In this document: one piece after another, positions 37,148-46,985 of the stretch | Layout: the number at the start of each line of letters is the position of its first letter | Position numbering within the stretch: the first letter of the stretch is position 1 | Assembly: GCF_029320955.1 (NCBI RefSeq) | Contig: NZ_CP119757.1 | Coordinates: forward strand, 3,100,001 to 3,164,000 | Source: Flavobacterium sp. YJ01 | GTDB taxonomy: Bacteria; Bacteroidota; Bacteroidia; Flavobacteriales; Flavobacteriaceae | Reading direction: 5' to 3' | DNA: 64,000 bases | Position numbers and translations under genes: made by a program | Notes under the pieces: model-generated | Told to the model about the DNA's origin: nothing | Seen by the model: only the letters and a program-made list of their open reading frames with translations | The model's database searches: none

Positions 37148-39205
37148 TTGAAAGACGCAAGCAAAATAGTATTCCTTATACTCTTGGTTTTGTTGGGTTG
37201 TACCAAGAAAACAGGGCTAGATACTAATACAATTTCTTCAGTAGATAGTCTTCCTGTCTATCTTTCTCTTGCAAACGAGGATAGTATTCCTCTCAAATTC
37301 AGACAGAATTACAATCTTAAGGCTTTAAACATCATTTTAAACCAAAAAGACGACTCTATAAATAAAGTAAATCTTTTTAAAGTTGCCAATCGTTACTATA
37401 ACATGAGCAACTGGAAATCTTATTTGAACACTACAAAGTTAATTTTAGAGCGCTCAGAGAAGTCTAGAGATTCTGTTAATATGGCCAAGGCTTATACTTA
37501 TTTAGGAGATTATTATGTTTCTCAATCTGTTTCTGATAGTGCCTTTATGAATTATTTTAAAGCAGAAAAGACCTATTTGAAAATAAAAGATCAAATAAAT
37601 TTGGCGAAAACATTTTTGAGTAAAGCCAATTTACAGTACAATGAAGGAGATTTTTTTGAAAGCGAAATAAATGTTTTTAAGACTTTGAGTATCTTAAAAA
37701 AAGAAAAAAATGTCAATGAAATTCTGTATGAAAGCTACAATTTACTCGGTGTTTTATACAATGAAAGAGAGGAATATAAAAAAGCTTTGGAGTTTCAGAA
37801 CAAGGCTTTGCAAATTCTCCAAGATAAAGATATAGCTTCGGAATTTCAATATAAGGCGGCTTCTTTAAATAATATCGGTTTCATATATATGAATATGAAT
37901 GAGTATAAAGAGGCAGAAAAATATTTTGAAGAAGGGCTTAAACAAAAAAATCTTTTCGAACAGAGAGCAACTTTATATGCGATTTTATTAGATAATTTGG
38001 GATATTCTAGATTCAAAATGAATGACTCATACCAATTGCCAGATTTGTTTTATCAATCTTTAGAGATTAGGGAGAAGCTTGATTTGGTTTCTGGAATTGT
38101 ATCTAGTAAAATTCATTTATCTCAATATTACGCTTTTAATAGAGATACGGCCAAAGCATTAGAATTATCCAAACAAGCACTGGCTCTTTCGCGAACTACG
38201 GCAAAATCTATAAATACTTTAGAAGCTTTAAAACAGACGGCAGCTGTTGACCCGAGAAATGCTTCTATTTATTCTAGAGAATATATCAAGCTTAACGATA
38301 AAATGTTGAAAGACGAGCGAAAAATGGGAGAAAAATTCTCTAGAATCGCCTACGAAACCAACGAAATAAAAGATCAAAACTCTAATCTTCAGGAAAAAAA
38401 CAAAACTTTGGTTTATGTTTTTAGTATTTGTACATTGCTCGGATTGTTTTTTTATGTTTATAAAACACAGCAGGCTAAAAATCGCGAGCTTTTATTTAAA
38501 CAGCAACAGCAGATTGCAAACGAAGATATTTATAATTTGATGATTTCTCAGCAAAATGAAATTGAACTAACGAGAATTAAGGAAAAGAAAAATGTTGCCC
38601 AAGAATTGCACGATGGGGTTTTAGGCCGAATGTTCGGAATTAGAATTAGTTTGGATAGTTTAGATAAACTTGATGAAGCAGAGGCAGCTTCTAAAAGAAA
38701 AAAATATCTTGCAGAGCTAAAAAATATAGAACAAGATATTCGAGAAATTTCTCATGATTTAAATAGAGAAAAATCAGAATTAATTAATAATTTTATTGCG
38801 ATTTTAAACAAACTATTTGAAAATCAAATAAATACGTATAATTCTAAATTGATTACCAATTTTGATTCCGAAATAAAATGGGAGCAAATAAGTAATATGG
38901 TCAAAATCAATTTATATCGAATTATTCAGGAAGGTCTTCAGAATTGTAATAAATATGCTAACGCAGATATTATTAAAGTGGAGCTTAAAAATGTAAATAA
39001 TGTTTTGGTCTTAATTGTTGAAGATGACGGAATAGGATTTAATACCAAAAAGACCAAAAACGGAATCGGTTTGCATAATATAGAATATAGAGCTAAAGAA
39101 TGTAAAGGAACAGTCAGTATCAAATCTGTTAAAGGAGAAGGAACAAAGCTCACCGTAAAAATCCCCATAATTCCTAATACTTACCAGCATAATAATGACA
39201 TTTGA
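37148..39205 (+). CDS. TPR-repeat sensor histidine kinase (lipoprotein-type N-terminus)
   Basis: A 685-residue sensor kinase starting at TTG, preceded by an in-frame stop, with the N-terminus KIVFLILLVLLGCTKK, a lipoprotein signal. Residues 60-400 hold about seven TPR-like helix pairs (YNLLGVLYNEREEYKKALEF, AASLNNIGFIYMNMNEYKEA). A transmembrane helix (LVYVFSICTLLGLFFYVY) follows, with a short coiled coil. The kinase domain is HisKA_3 type: phosphoacceptor His488 in AQELHDGVLGRMFG; ATPase boxes IIQEGLQNCNKYANAD (N-box-like), VEDDGIGF (G1) and KNGIGLHNIEYRAKE (G2). The TPR domain is expected outside the cytoplasm and may bind a peptide or protein. It overlaps the NarL-type regulator gene by 11 nt, its probable partner. 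Confidence 0.92.
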   Translation: MKDASKIVFLILLVLLGCTKKTGLDTNTISSVDSLPVYLSLANEDSIPLKFRQNYNLKALNIILNQKDDSINKVNLFKVANRYYNMSNWKSYLNTTKLILERSEKSRDSVNMAKAYTYLGDYYVSQSVSDSAFMNYFKAEKTYLKIKDQINLAKTFLSKANLQYNEGDFFESEINVFKTLSILKKEKNVNEILYESYNLLGVLYNEREEYKKALEFQNKALQILQDKDIASEFQYKAASLNNIGFIYMNMNEYKEAEKYFEEGLKQKNLFEQRATLYAILLDNLGYSRFKMNDSYQLPDLFYQSLEIREKLDLVSGIVSSKIHLSQYYAFNRDTAKALELSKQALALSRTTAKSINTLEALKQTAAVDPRNASIYSREYIKLNDKMLKDERKMGEKFSRIAYETNEIKDQNSNLQEKNKTLVYVFSICTLLGLFFYVYKTQQAKNRELLFKQQQQIANEDIYNLMISQQNEIELTRIKEKKNVAQELHDGVLGRMFGIRISLDSLDKLDEAEAASKRKKYLAELKNIEQDIREISHDLNREKSELINNFIAILNKLFENQINTYNSKLITNFDSEIKWEQISNMVKINLYRIIQEGLQNCNKYANADIIKVELKNVNNVLVLIVEDDGIGFNTKKTKNGIGLHNIEYRAKECKGTVSIKSVKGEGTKLTVKIPIIPNTYQHNNDI

Positions 39206-39893
39206 TTTAACAGCCTCAGCCTCACAACTAGTTAAAAAGAACATTTTAATAGTAGATGATCATCCATTTATTATTGAAGGATACAAGAATGCTATTACGC
39301 GGTACAATCCCCAGCAATATGAATTTTCAATTTTTCAGGCACAAGATTGTAGATCGGGTTACGAAATAATTGAAAATCATAATTCACCTCAATTTGATAT
39401 TGCTTTTTTAGATATAAGCATGCCTCCTTATGAAGAAAAAGAAATTTTTTCTGGTGAAGATTTGGCTACACTTTTGCTTAAGAGAATGCCCTCGTGCAAG
39501 ATTATTCTTTTAACCATGTATACCGAATTGCTGAAAATCAAGACAATTATCAGAACTATCCAACCAAACGGATTAATTATAAAAAACGATCTTACTTTTG
39601 ATGAGCTTCTTCTAGCATTTGATAAAGTGATAAAAAACGAAAAATATTACAGTCAGTCTGTCGTTAAAATGCTGAATCAGTCTACTCATAATGCCATTGA
39701 AATTGATCAGTACGATAAGCAGATATTAATTCATTTATCTAAGGGAATTTCAAATCAAGATATGTTGCAGTACATTCCCATTTCTTTAAATGCAATTGAA
39801 AAAAGGAAAAAACATTTAAAAGAATTGCTGAAGATCAAAAACAATTCTGATGACGATTTGCTTAAAGAGGCAAAAAGTAAGGGGCTATTTTAA
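39195..39893 (+). CDS. NarL/FixJ-family response regulator
   Basis: A 232-residue regulator. The receiver has the acidic pair in LIVDDHPFI, the phosphoacceptor Asp73 in AFLDISMP and a Thr/Lys pair (ILLTMY and LIIKND). The C-terminal helix-turn-helix (IDQYDKQILIHLSKGISNQD, IPISLNAIEKRKKHLKELLK) is a divergent LuxR-type domain. It overlaps the TPR-kinase gene by 11 nt (ATGACATTTGA), so the pair forms a two-component system. Targets unknown. Confidence 0.92.
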   Translation: MTFDLTASASQLVKKNILIVDDHPFIIEGYKNAITRYNPQQYEFSIFQAQDCRSGYEIIENHNSPQFDIAFLDISMPPYEEKEIFSGEDLATLLLKRMPSCKIILLTMYTELLKIKTIIRTIQPNGLIIKNDLTFDELLLAFDKVIKNEKYYSQSVVKMLNQSTHNAIEIDQYDKQILIHLSKGISNQDMLQYIPISLNAIEKRKKHLKELLKIKNNSDDDLLKEAKSKGLF

Positions 39894-39915
39894 AATGAAA
39901 ATTCCAATAAAAAAT

Positions 39916-39965
39916 AAATTCCAAATTCCAATCACTAAAGTAACAGTTGGAATTTGGAATTTTTT
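39916..39965. terminator. Bidirectional terminator with heptamer-type stem
   Basis: AAATTCCAAATTCCAA (39916-39931) pairs perfectly with TTGGAATTTGGAATTT (39947-39962), 16 bp with a 15-nt loop and T/A runs on both sides. Convergent genes flank it. The stem consists of two copies of AATTCCA. Confidence 0.8.
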
Positions 39966-39970
39966 AAAAT

Positions 39971-41017
39971 TTACTCGCTCAATGCATCCCAACCACGCGC
40001 TTTTAAAGCGATTTTTGTATTTGCACGCGTTACTAGATGAATTCCTTCATTTTCTTCGGCCATATGTCCAATAACAGAGAAATTCGGATTTCCTTTTATT
40101 TTATCAAAATCATTAATATCAATTGTAAATAAAAGTTCATAATCTTCGCCGCCGTTTATAGCAACCGTTGTGCTGTCTATATTAAATTCTTCACAAGTCG
40201 AAATAAATTGAGGATCTAAAGGCAGTTTGTCTTCATATAAATTACAACCAACTTTAGATTGTTTACAGATATGAATAATCTCAGAAGATAATCCGTCTGA
40301 AATATCAATCATAGCCGTTGGTTTTATGTCTAATGCATGAAGTAAAGTACGAACATCTTTTCGTGCTTCTGGTTTTAGCTGACGTTCTACCAAATAAGTA
40401 TAAGGATCTAAATCTGGTTGATTGTTTGGATTAACCTGAAAAACTTGCTTTTCTCTTTCTAAAACCTGCAAGCCCATGTAAGCCGCACCAATATCTCCTG
40501 TAACTACTAATAAATCAGTTTGTTTAGCACCATTTCTGTATACTAATTCATTTTCATCAGCTTCTCCAATTGCAGTTATGCTGATAATCAGACCTTTTTG
40601 AGATGATGTTGTGTCACCGCCAATAACATCTACTTTATATTCTTTTGCTGCATGTGTAATTCCTGCAAATAATTCTTCTAAAGCCTCAAGCGGAAAACGA
40701 TTAGAAACCGCTACAGAAACCGTAATTTGAGTAGGTTTTGCATTCATGGCGCAAATGTCAGAAACATTTACCACAACTGCTTTGTATCCTAAATGTTTTA
40801 AAGGCATATAAGCCAAATCAAAGTGAACTCCTTCAATCAATAAATCAGTAGAAACGACTACTTTTTTTGCTGCAAAATCAAGAACAGCTGCGTCATCGCC
40901 AATGCTTTTTAAAGTCGATTCTTGCGTAACGTCAAAATTTTTGGTTAAATGCTCAATTAAACCAAATTCTCCCAACTGTGCTATACTAGTTCTCTGCTGA
41001 TTTTTATCTTCTATCAT
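39971..41017 (-). CDS. thiL: Thiamine-monophosphate kinase
   Basis: A 348-residue enzyme that phosphorylates thiamine monophosphate to the diphosphate, the active cofactor. The AIRS/ThiL features are visible: GEFGLIEHLTKNF, IGDDAAVLDF, VVSTDLLIEGVHFD, GYKAVVVNVSDICAMNAKP, VIGGDTTSS, ISDGLSSEIIHICKQS and GGEDYELLFT. The length fits. The gene is alone, with no other thi genes in the window. An octamer tandem array (41020-41059) lies directly upstream of the ATG. Confidence 0.95.
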   Translation of the reverse strand: MIEDKNQQRTSIAQLGEFGLIEHLTKNFDVTQESTLKSIGDDAAVLDFAAKKVVVSTDLLIEGVHFDLAYMPLKHLGYKAVVVNVSDICAMNAKPTQITVSVAVSNRFPLEALEELFAGITHAAKEYKVDVIGGDTTSSQKGLIISITAIGEADENELVYRNGAKQTDLLVVTGDIGAAYMGLQVLEREKQVFQVNPNNQPDLDPYTYLVERQLKPEARKDVRTLLHALDIKPTAMIDISDGLSSEIIHICKQSKVGCNLYEDKLPLDPQFISTCEEFNIDSTTVAINGGEDYELLFTIDINDFDKIKGNPNFSVIGHMAEENEGIHLVTRANTKIALKARGWDALSE

Positions 41018-41019
41018 TT

Positions 41020-41059
41020 TTGTAAAGTTCCAAAGTTATTAAGTTGCAAAGGTACAAAG
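41020..41059. repeat. Octamer tandem array upstream of thiL
   Basis: Five 8-bp units: TTGTAAAG, TTCCAAAG, TTATTAAG, TTGCAAAG, GTACAAAG. They lie 2 bp from the thiL start codon, so the array forms its 5' leader. Confidence 0.75.
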
Positions 41060-41079
41060 GTTTTTTTTCTTTTTGATGC

Positions 41080-44000
41080 TTATCGTTTCATACTGAAATG
41101 AGCTTTGAATTCTTGAATTACGCCATTTTGGGTATAAGTTACCAGAAACCAGTAATCTGTTGAAGGAAGTGGATTGCCATTGAAATTACCATCCCAACCA
41201 GCACCAGAAGGTTTTATCATTTTTATGAATTTTCCGTAACGGTCAAAAATAGTAATGACAGCATCAGGCTGATCAGCGAGATCTGGAATATTCCAAGTGT
41301 CGTGGTAACCATCGTTGTTTGGAGTGAAAAATTTAGGGTATTTGAGCACTTTGGCAAATAGAATAAGGTTGTCGCAATTGGCTTTTGTATCTTTTATTGT
41401 AATAGCATGTTCTCCCGAATCAACATTCTGAAATACATTGTTGGTTTGAAAATCTCCATCGTCGAGTTGGTATTCATAATTTCCGAAACCATTAATTAGA
41501 TTTACAGTAATATCTACAATGTCTTCAAATTCACCAGAAACGGTTACAGTTGCAATTGCTGGACTAGATTTTCCGACAGTGACATTGGCTGGATTATAAC
41601 CGCAGTCGTTACCAACATCTGGTACATTTTTGACGGGTACAACAGTATAAATTCCGTCTTGTGTAGCAGTATAAGTTGATCCTGTACCCATTTTTGTATT
41701 GTTTAAATACCATTCTATAGTATAATCTGGAGAATTAATTCCTGAATTTAGTACGACCGAATGTTGCAAAATTCCCGTTTGATAATCTACACAGATGGCT
41801 CCGTCTTGAACTGTGAAATTTTTTAACGGATAAATGGTAATGTAAAAATCATCTTGAGTAAAACAAGCTGAATTTGTAGCCGCCGTCGCATAAATATACA
41901 TTTGTTGACTGCTATTTATTTTCTGCCCTGCTGTATATTGAACTCCAGTTGCGTTAGGGCCGCTATAATAATTTCCAATAGCCAAAGGAGGCAAAGTATA
42001 ACTTCCGCAAATAGCAACATCTGGAGTGTTTGTTAGCACAGGAGTTTGAGAAATGGTGACTGAAAAACTTTTTTCGCTTACACAAGTCAGACGTGTACCT
42101 GAAACGGCATAAACATAGACGATTTGTGATGTTTTTAAAATCGTTCCTGCAGAAATAACAGCACCTTTTCCGCCTGGCTGTGTATAATAATTGCCTAGTT
42201 TTAATGGAGGTAAAGTATAACTGTCGCAAACATTTATGTTATTAAACTCGCCAACATCAATTCCGTTGTAATTTACCTTGAAAAATGTTTCATTACTGCA
42301 AGACTTAAAATCTGCCCATTCGTTATAAATATAAATTGTCTGTGTTGTATTGATGGCCGTTCCCTCGGCAATTTGAGTTCCTAAACCGTTTGGTCCTCCT
42401 GTTGCGGTATAATATTTTCCGTTTTTTAGTTTTGGAAGTTGAAAAGCCGTGCAAGTTACCACATCTGTAAAACTGTCAACAGGCGGAAGAGGTCTTATTT
42501 CAACAACAAAACTATGTTCGTTTGTACATTCAGGACCAACAGAATAGACATAAAGAGTTTGTGTTGAGGTAATAATGTCGCCTGCTTTTAATGGTGTTCC
42601 TCCACCATTGGTTTTTGTAAAATAATTACCGTTTGTCAATGGCGGTAACACATAACGAGCACATTCCAATCTATTAACAGGCTTATCTACCAAAGGCAAC
42701 GGTTTTATAGTTATGACATATTTTAGATTTGCGGTGCAATTTGGAGAAGTTGTAGTTGCTGCGAAATAATACACAGTTTGCGAGCTAGTAATAACAGTTC
42801 CAGCTGGAATATTTTTACCCTGACCACCCGGATTTTCATAATAACCTCCAATGGAAATGGGTGGTAAAGTAAAACTTCCGCATTGCGAAATCGGAACGAA
42901 AATGGGAGAATTAACAATGTCGATTTTGAAAGAATGTTCATTGGTACATCTTCCATCATTTGCAAAAATATATAATGTCTGGCTCGAAGTTATTTTATCT
43001 CCCGCATTAAGAGTATTTCCTAAACCTCCAGGAGAAGTAAAATATTTTCCATTTGCTAAAGTAGGTAATGTATAAGAATCACAAGTCACGACATTTTCGG
43101 GTTTGTCTATTTCTGGCAAAGGATAAACGGTAAAAGATACTGGAATATCACGACAAACAGATCCGTCGATAACGGCGTAATAATAAATAGTTTGACTGGT
43201 TGTAAATGCTGTTCCTTCTGGAATTGAATCTCCTCGTCCTCCAGGCTGGGTGAAAAAACCACCCGCAGCAACACGCGGAACAATATATTGACCGCAAGCT
43301 TCTTTTTTAAAATCAATTTCGTAAATCAGTGTTATATTAAAGCTGCTCTCATTTGTACAATTGTTTTCGGTTGAAGCTTTGTAAATATATATGGTGCCGC
43401 TTTTGGTGATGACATCTCCGGGATTTAGTTTGGCTCCTGTTCCATTTACTGACGTATTGTATTCTCCATTTGTAAGTGGAGGCAGAGTGTAACTATTGCA
43501 AGCGATAACACTTGGAATCTTATCTACTGTGGGAAGCGAATTAATATTAATATTGAAATTGACTGTTGTATAACAAACCGAGTTGGGATTATTTTCAATG
43601 CGAACCCAAATCGTTTTCGGTGATTGTGCTAAAGATGTAATGAATTTTTTTGGATCAGCAATGTTGTTTCTTCCATTATTAGCATCCGTTTCGCTGTTAT
43701 AATAAGTGATTTTATATTCTGAAGAATTTAATCCATTTAAGATAATAGCTTCATTAACAGTTAAATCGACGAGTACGTTTTTAGAAACAGTATCACAAGT
43801 ATTTAAATCTGGTGGCTTTGCAGCATTGATTGGCTGAGTTGTCAATAAATTAAACGAAACTAAATTATTGCAAAAAAAGCTTTTATCGTCAACAGGAACC
43901 GCTTTTATATAAATGGTCTGATTGCCAGAACTTGCATAAGATTTTAATTGATCCTCGGGTATCGTCGGACCATTTGCATTGGCTGAGGTTAAGGAATCAA

Positions 44001-45135
44001 AATAATAAATGGCAAATTTGGTGGGATCAATTCCTAATTCAGTTACATTATTTTGAGTTAAGTCATATTGATAAGTCCCGCTTGCGTTATAGCAAGCTGT
44101 TAAGTTTTTTGGGTTTTTAATAATCAAATCTTGGATTACAACTTCATCTTTAACCACACAGCCAGAAAGTGTTGCCGTTACGCCATAAGTTCCCGCTTTT
44201 TCAACTGTCAAAGAATTACTGGTTTCATTTGGAATTGTAGATCCATTTAGCGTCCAAACATAACTGTAATTACCGACTAGATCAGATTTAAGCGTAATTT
44301 TTTCGCCTTGGCAAATGGTTCTGTCAGGACCTAAATCCATAGTGGTCATAAAACTGCCGCCTTTTATAAAAACTGCCGAATCGTAGTTACTGTCATTATA
44401 ATCTCCAATTGCCAATTTAATGCGATAAGTTCGGTTTGGAATTACTGTTGATGAAGCCGTTAAAACTTTGGTTTCACCTCTCATATTGATTGCCGATTGA
44501 GAAGGATTCGAAACATTATAATGGTCAAATAAATTAGCATTGGCAGACAAACAAGACGAATTATATTGCTGATCTCTAATATTCTTAACAGAAACGGGTG
44601 TAGTAGTTCCAGGCACAACGGCGAGATTTATAGAAATTCCAGTTGTTAAATCAGTTAAAATAAAGGCAAAAACATCGCTAAATCCGCATTGAAACTCGCC
44701 ATATTCATTCGAAGCAAAAAGAAAATCAAAACTGAAATTACTAGACAAAGGCGTAAAATCAAATTGTAGATAACTAACATCTGTAACAGGTACAATTTGT
44801 CCGTTGCTATCACTAATAACCTGCAGATCGCTATCTGTAGCATTGTTCAGTCTGCTGCTTTCGTTGTTGCCAGTATAAGAACCTTCGGTATATTTAGCAA
44901 TTCCGTTTCTTATAATAATTCCGCTTGAAATAGGAAAGTTTGGATTTGTGTTTGTGAATTTGCCGATTCCTTGATGTGAAGAGAATTTGAAATTAGTTTC
45001 GTTCGAACAGCCGTTTTGCATTAATTCTTGTCGGATCAGTTCAGGTATGCCCAAAGTTGTAGTGTCGACTATAATTCCTTGTGATGAAGATATGGCCGAA
45101 TAAAATAATAAAAGTAGAAGTAGAGCAGATCTCAT
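41080..45135 (-). CDS. Giant T9SS type B surface protein with anchor-L-like domain
   Basis: A 1351-residue secreted protein. The signal peptide ends near ISSSQG. The N-terminal region to about residue 260 (FKFSSHQGIGKFT, SFDFLFASNEYGEFQCGFSD) resembles the choice-of-anchor L domain. Residues 545-1060 hold eight repeats of about 75 residues with the pattern CDSYTLPPLxxGxYYTxPGG, AGTxIxxSQTxYVYA. The C-terminus (KYPKFFTPNNDGYHDTWNIP, FDRYGKFIKMIKPSGAGWDG) is the CHU_C/type B sorting domain of gliding-motility-associated proteins, exported through the T9SS and attached differently from type A. Function is likely surface adhesion. Confidence 0.92.
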   Translation of the reverse strand: MRSALLLLLLFYSAISSSQGIIVDTTTLGIPELIRQELMQNGCSNETNFKFSSHQGIGKFTNTNPNFPISSGIIIRNGIAKYTEGSYTGNNESSRLNNATDSDLQVISDSNGQIVPVTDVSYLQFDFTPLSSNFSFDFLFASNEYGEFQCGFSDVFAFILTDLTTGISINLAVVPGTTTPVSVKNIRDQQYNSSCLSANANLFDHYNVSNPSQSAINMRGETKVLTASSTVIPNRTYRIKLAIGDYNDSNYDSAVFIKGGSFMTTMDLGPDRTICQGEKITLKSDLVGNYSYVWTLNGSTIPNETSNSLTVEKAGTYGVTATLSGCVVKDEVVIQDLIIKNPKNLTACYNASGTYQYDLTQNNVTELGIDPTKFAIYYFDSLTSANANGPTIPEDQLKSYASSGNQTIYIKAVPVDDKSFFCNNLVSFNLLTTQPINAAKPPDLNTCDTVSKNVLVDLTVNEAIILNGLNSSEYKITYYNSETDANNGRNNIADPKKFITSLAQSPKTIWVRIENNPNSVCYTTVNFNININSLPTVDKIPSVIACNSYTLPPLTNGEYNTSVNGTGAKLNPGDVITKSGTIYIYKASTENNCTNESSFNITLIYEIDFKKEACGQYIVPRVAAGGFFTQPGGRGDSIPEGTAFTTSQTIYYYAVIDGSVCRDIPVSFTVYPLPEIDKPENVVTCDSYTLPTLANGKYFTSPGGLGNTLNAGDKITSSQTLYIFANDGRCTNEHSFKIDIVNSPIFVPISQCGSFTLPPISIGGYYENPGGQGKNIPAGTVITSSQTVYYFAATTTSPNCTANLKYVITIKPLPLVDKPVNRLECARYVLPPLTNGNYFTKTNGGGTPLKAGDIITSTQTLYVYSVGPECTNEHSFVVEIRPLPPVDSFTDVVTCTAFQLPKLKNGKYYTATGGPNGLGTQIAEGTAINTTQTIYIYNEWADFKSCSNETFFKVNYNGIDVGEFNNINVCDSYTLPPLKLGNYYTQPGGKGAVISAGTILKTSQIVYVYAVSGTRLTCVSEKSFSVTISQTPVLTNTPDVAICGSYTLPPLAIGNYYSGPNATGVQYTAGQKINSSQQMYIYATAATNSACFTQDDFYITIYPLKNFTVQDGAICVDYQTGILQHSVVLNSGINSPDYTIEWYLNNTKMGTGSTYTATQDGIYTVVPVKNVPDVGNDCGYNPANVTVGKSSPAIATVTVSGEFEDIVDITVNLINGFGNYEYQLDDGDFQTNNVFQNVDSGEHAITIKDTKANCDNLILFAKVLKYPKFFTPNNDGYHDTWNIPDLADQPDAVITIFDRYGKFIKMIKPSGAGWDGNFNGNPLPSTDYWFLVTYTQNGVIQEFKAHFSMKR

Positions 45136-45416
45136 ATTTCATATTTTATTAGTTGGGTTACTTAAAATTACGAAATTGTTTCTTATTAAAATTATGATTG
45201 TCAGTATTTTATGATTTTTTTGAAGTTGTTTGAATAAAAAGGAATAAAACGTTGCATTGTGTTAAATTCTAAAAAGATTTAATCAGTGCTTAAATTAGAA
45301 ATTGAGGATGAAGAAAGAAAAATAAATTTTCTTAAAAATTATTTTTTCCTGCTGACAAACTGTTGTCACCAGCCCATTTTACCTTTGATGTATAGAAATT
45401 TAAAACCTTAAAAATC
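45136..45416. other. Gene-free stretch between the giant type B protein and the DinB gene
   Basis: 281 bp, AT-rich, with no gene. It holds the predicted -7 box of the DinB gene at its right end. Nothing else is evident. Confidence 0.4.
45380..45387 (+). promoter_or_regulatory. Predicted -7 box of the DinB-like gene
   Basis: TACCTTTG fits the consensus. The nearest TTG (45363-45365) is at only 14 bp, shorter than usual. Confidence 0.4.
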
Positions 45417-45896
45417 ATGAAAACATTAGAAGCACAAGTAATCAGTTCAGAAGATTTATTGAAACATTGGCAAGGTCACCGCGCTTTAACGCGTCGTGTA
45501 ATTGAAATTTTTCCTGAGAAAGATTTCTTCGAATTTTCTATTGGAGGAATGCGACCTTTTGCAAAACTAGTTGACGAACTTTTAGCGATTGGAGCTCCAG
45601 CAATGAAAGGAATTGTAAATAGAGACGCTCAGCCTTATCAAGAAGGAACAGAAAAATTAATCTTCAAAGCGCAATATTTAGAAAAATGGGATCAAGCTAC
45701 AGAAGAAATTAATAAATATTGGGAACAATTATCGATTGAAGATTTCAACGAAACTTTCAATTTATTTGGACAATATGAATTTCCAATTATTCATAATATT
45801 CTTTATTTTATTGATAATGAAGTGCATCACCGCGGGCAAGGTTATGTATATTTAAGAGCATTAAATATTGAACCTCCATTTTTCTGGGAAAGATAA
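45417..45896 (+). CDS. DinB-family protein
   Basis: A 159-residue four-helix-bundle protein of the DinB/YfiT-like superfamily. Motifs are HWQGHRALTRRVIEIFPEKD at the start, FSIGGMRPFAKLVDELLAIG and the C-terminal DNEVHHRGQGYVYLR, with His-His pairs that could bind a divalent metal. Family members are thiol- or DNA-damage-linked metal-dependent transferases, but their reactions are mostly unknown. It is convergent with a WYL regulator gene, separated by a terminator. Confidence 0.88.
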   Translation: MKTLEAQVISSEDLLKHWQGHRALTRRVIEIFPEKDFFEFSIGGMRPFAKLVDELLAIGAPAMKGIVNRDAQPYQEGTEKLIFKAQYLEKWDQATEEINKYWEQLSIEDFNETFNLFGQYEFPIIHNILYFIDNEVHHRGQGYVYLRALNIEPPFFWER

Positions 45897-45914
45897 TTCT
45901 CTAAAAATGGAACA

Positions 45915-45960
45915 AAAAAACTCCCAAAGATCGAATCGAAATTCTCTTTGGGAGTTTTTT
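45915..45960. terminator. Bidirectional terminator
   Basis: AAAAAACTCCCAAAGA (45915-45930) pairs with TCTTTGGGAGTTTTTT (45945-45960), 16 bp with a 14-nt loop. It overlaps the end region of the convergent WYL gene. Confidence 0.9.
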
Positions 45961-46920
45961 TTATGAAAGTCTTTTTTTATTGATTTCGATTAAATCTAAA
46001 ACTTTTGTTTTCAGAATTTCTGGCTCTAAAATAGTGGCATAATCTCCAAACATAAGAAACCATCTCGGAAAACCGCTTTCGATATCACGGCACATAAAAG
46101 TCATTTCTAAATGATCTCCAATTTCTTTTTCGGAAACAAAACCATGATATTTTCTTTCGAAAGCCAAATATCGAGCAATTTTCTTTTCTACCAAAAGACG
46201 AACTTTTGTTGTCGGACAGGTTTCTGTTTTATTCAAATAGGTTTCTAAAGCATCGTGTTCGATTGTAAAATCGAAATCGGTTTTTTTTAGGTTTTGAATT
46301 CTATCGGTTCTAAACTGTCTGTAATCTTTTCGCAAATGGCAAAAACCAAGAAAATACCAATTGTTATTATCGTGAAAAACGCCTACAGGTTCTAAATTTC
46401 GTTCTGTTAATTCGTCTTTTCCGAAAGTTTTATACGAAAGTAAAATTTGTTTTTTTTCGGCAATACTTTCAAATAAAACCGTCAATGTATTTGGAGAATT
46501 ATCATGAAACATCGGTTCAGCAGTTTGCATAATCACTCTCGATTCTATGTTCGAAAGCCAATCTTTGTCGCTGTTTTTCAAAACCGATTTTAATTTGAAC
46601 ATCGCGCTTGCATAATGATTTCCTAAAACAGGATCGGTAAATTTCTGAATCAATTTTTCTGCCGCAATAAAACTGCTGACTTCTTCGCGCGTAAACATAA
46701 CAGGCGGAAGTCTATAGCCTTCCATTAAAGCATAACCAACTCCAGCTTCACTGTAAATAGGAACTCCAGATGCTTCTAAAGTTCTAATATCTCTGTAAAT
46801 AGTTCGCAAACTGCAATCAAAACGATCGGCTAATTCTTGTGCTTTTACAATCTTTTTAGATTGCAATTGAATAAGGATTGCAACAATTCGGTCAAATCGT
46901 TTAGGTGTTTCGTCGAGCAT
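45961..46920 (-). CDS. YafY-type HTH/WYL-domain transcriptional regulator
   Basis: A 319-residue regulator. The N-terminal HTH_11 (AQELADRFDCSLRTIYRDIR, then TLEASGVPIYSEAGVGYALM) is followed by the WYL domain (AEKKQILLSYKTFGKDELTE, RNLEPVGVFHDNNNWYFLGF) and a C-terminal extension. WYL proteins bind ligands such as nucleotides and often control DNA-repair or defence genes. Here the neighbour is a DinB-like gene (convergent), but I cannot tie them together. An octamer repeat array and a TAACTTTG -7 box lie upstream. Confidence 0.92.
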   Translation of the reverse strand: MLDETPKRFDRIVAILIQLQSKKIVKAQELADRFDCSLRTIYRDIRTLEASGVPIYSEAGVGYALMEGYRLPPVMFTREEVSSFIAAEKLIQKFTDPVLGNHYASAMFKLKSVLKNSDKDWLSNIESRVIMQTAEPMFHDNSPNTLTVLFESIAEKKQILLSYKTFGKDELTERNLEPVGVFHDNNNWYFLGFCHLRKDYRQFRTDRIQNLKKTDFDFTIEHDALETYLNKTETCPTTKVRLLVEKKIARYLAFERKYHGFVSEKEIGDHLEMTFMCRDIESGFPRWFLMFGDYATILEPEILKTKVLDLIEINKKRLS

Positions 46921-46931
46921 TTTTTTTTAAG

Positions 46932-46963
46932 ATTCTAAGGTTCTAAGTTGCTGAGGTTCTAAG
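46932..46963. repeat. Octamer tandem array upstream of the WYL regulator
   Basis: Four 8-bp units ATTCTAAG, GTTCTAAG, TTGCTGAG, GTTCTAAG. Consensus TTNNTAAG resembles the array before thiL (41020-41059). Confidence 0.7.
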
Positions 46964-46985
46964 TTTTTTTCTTGATTTAAAAAGC

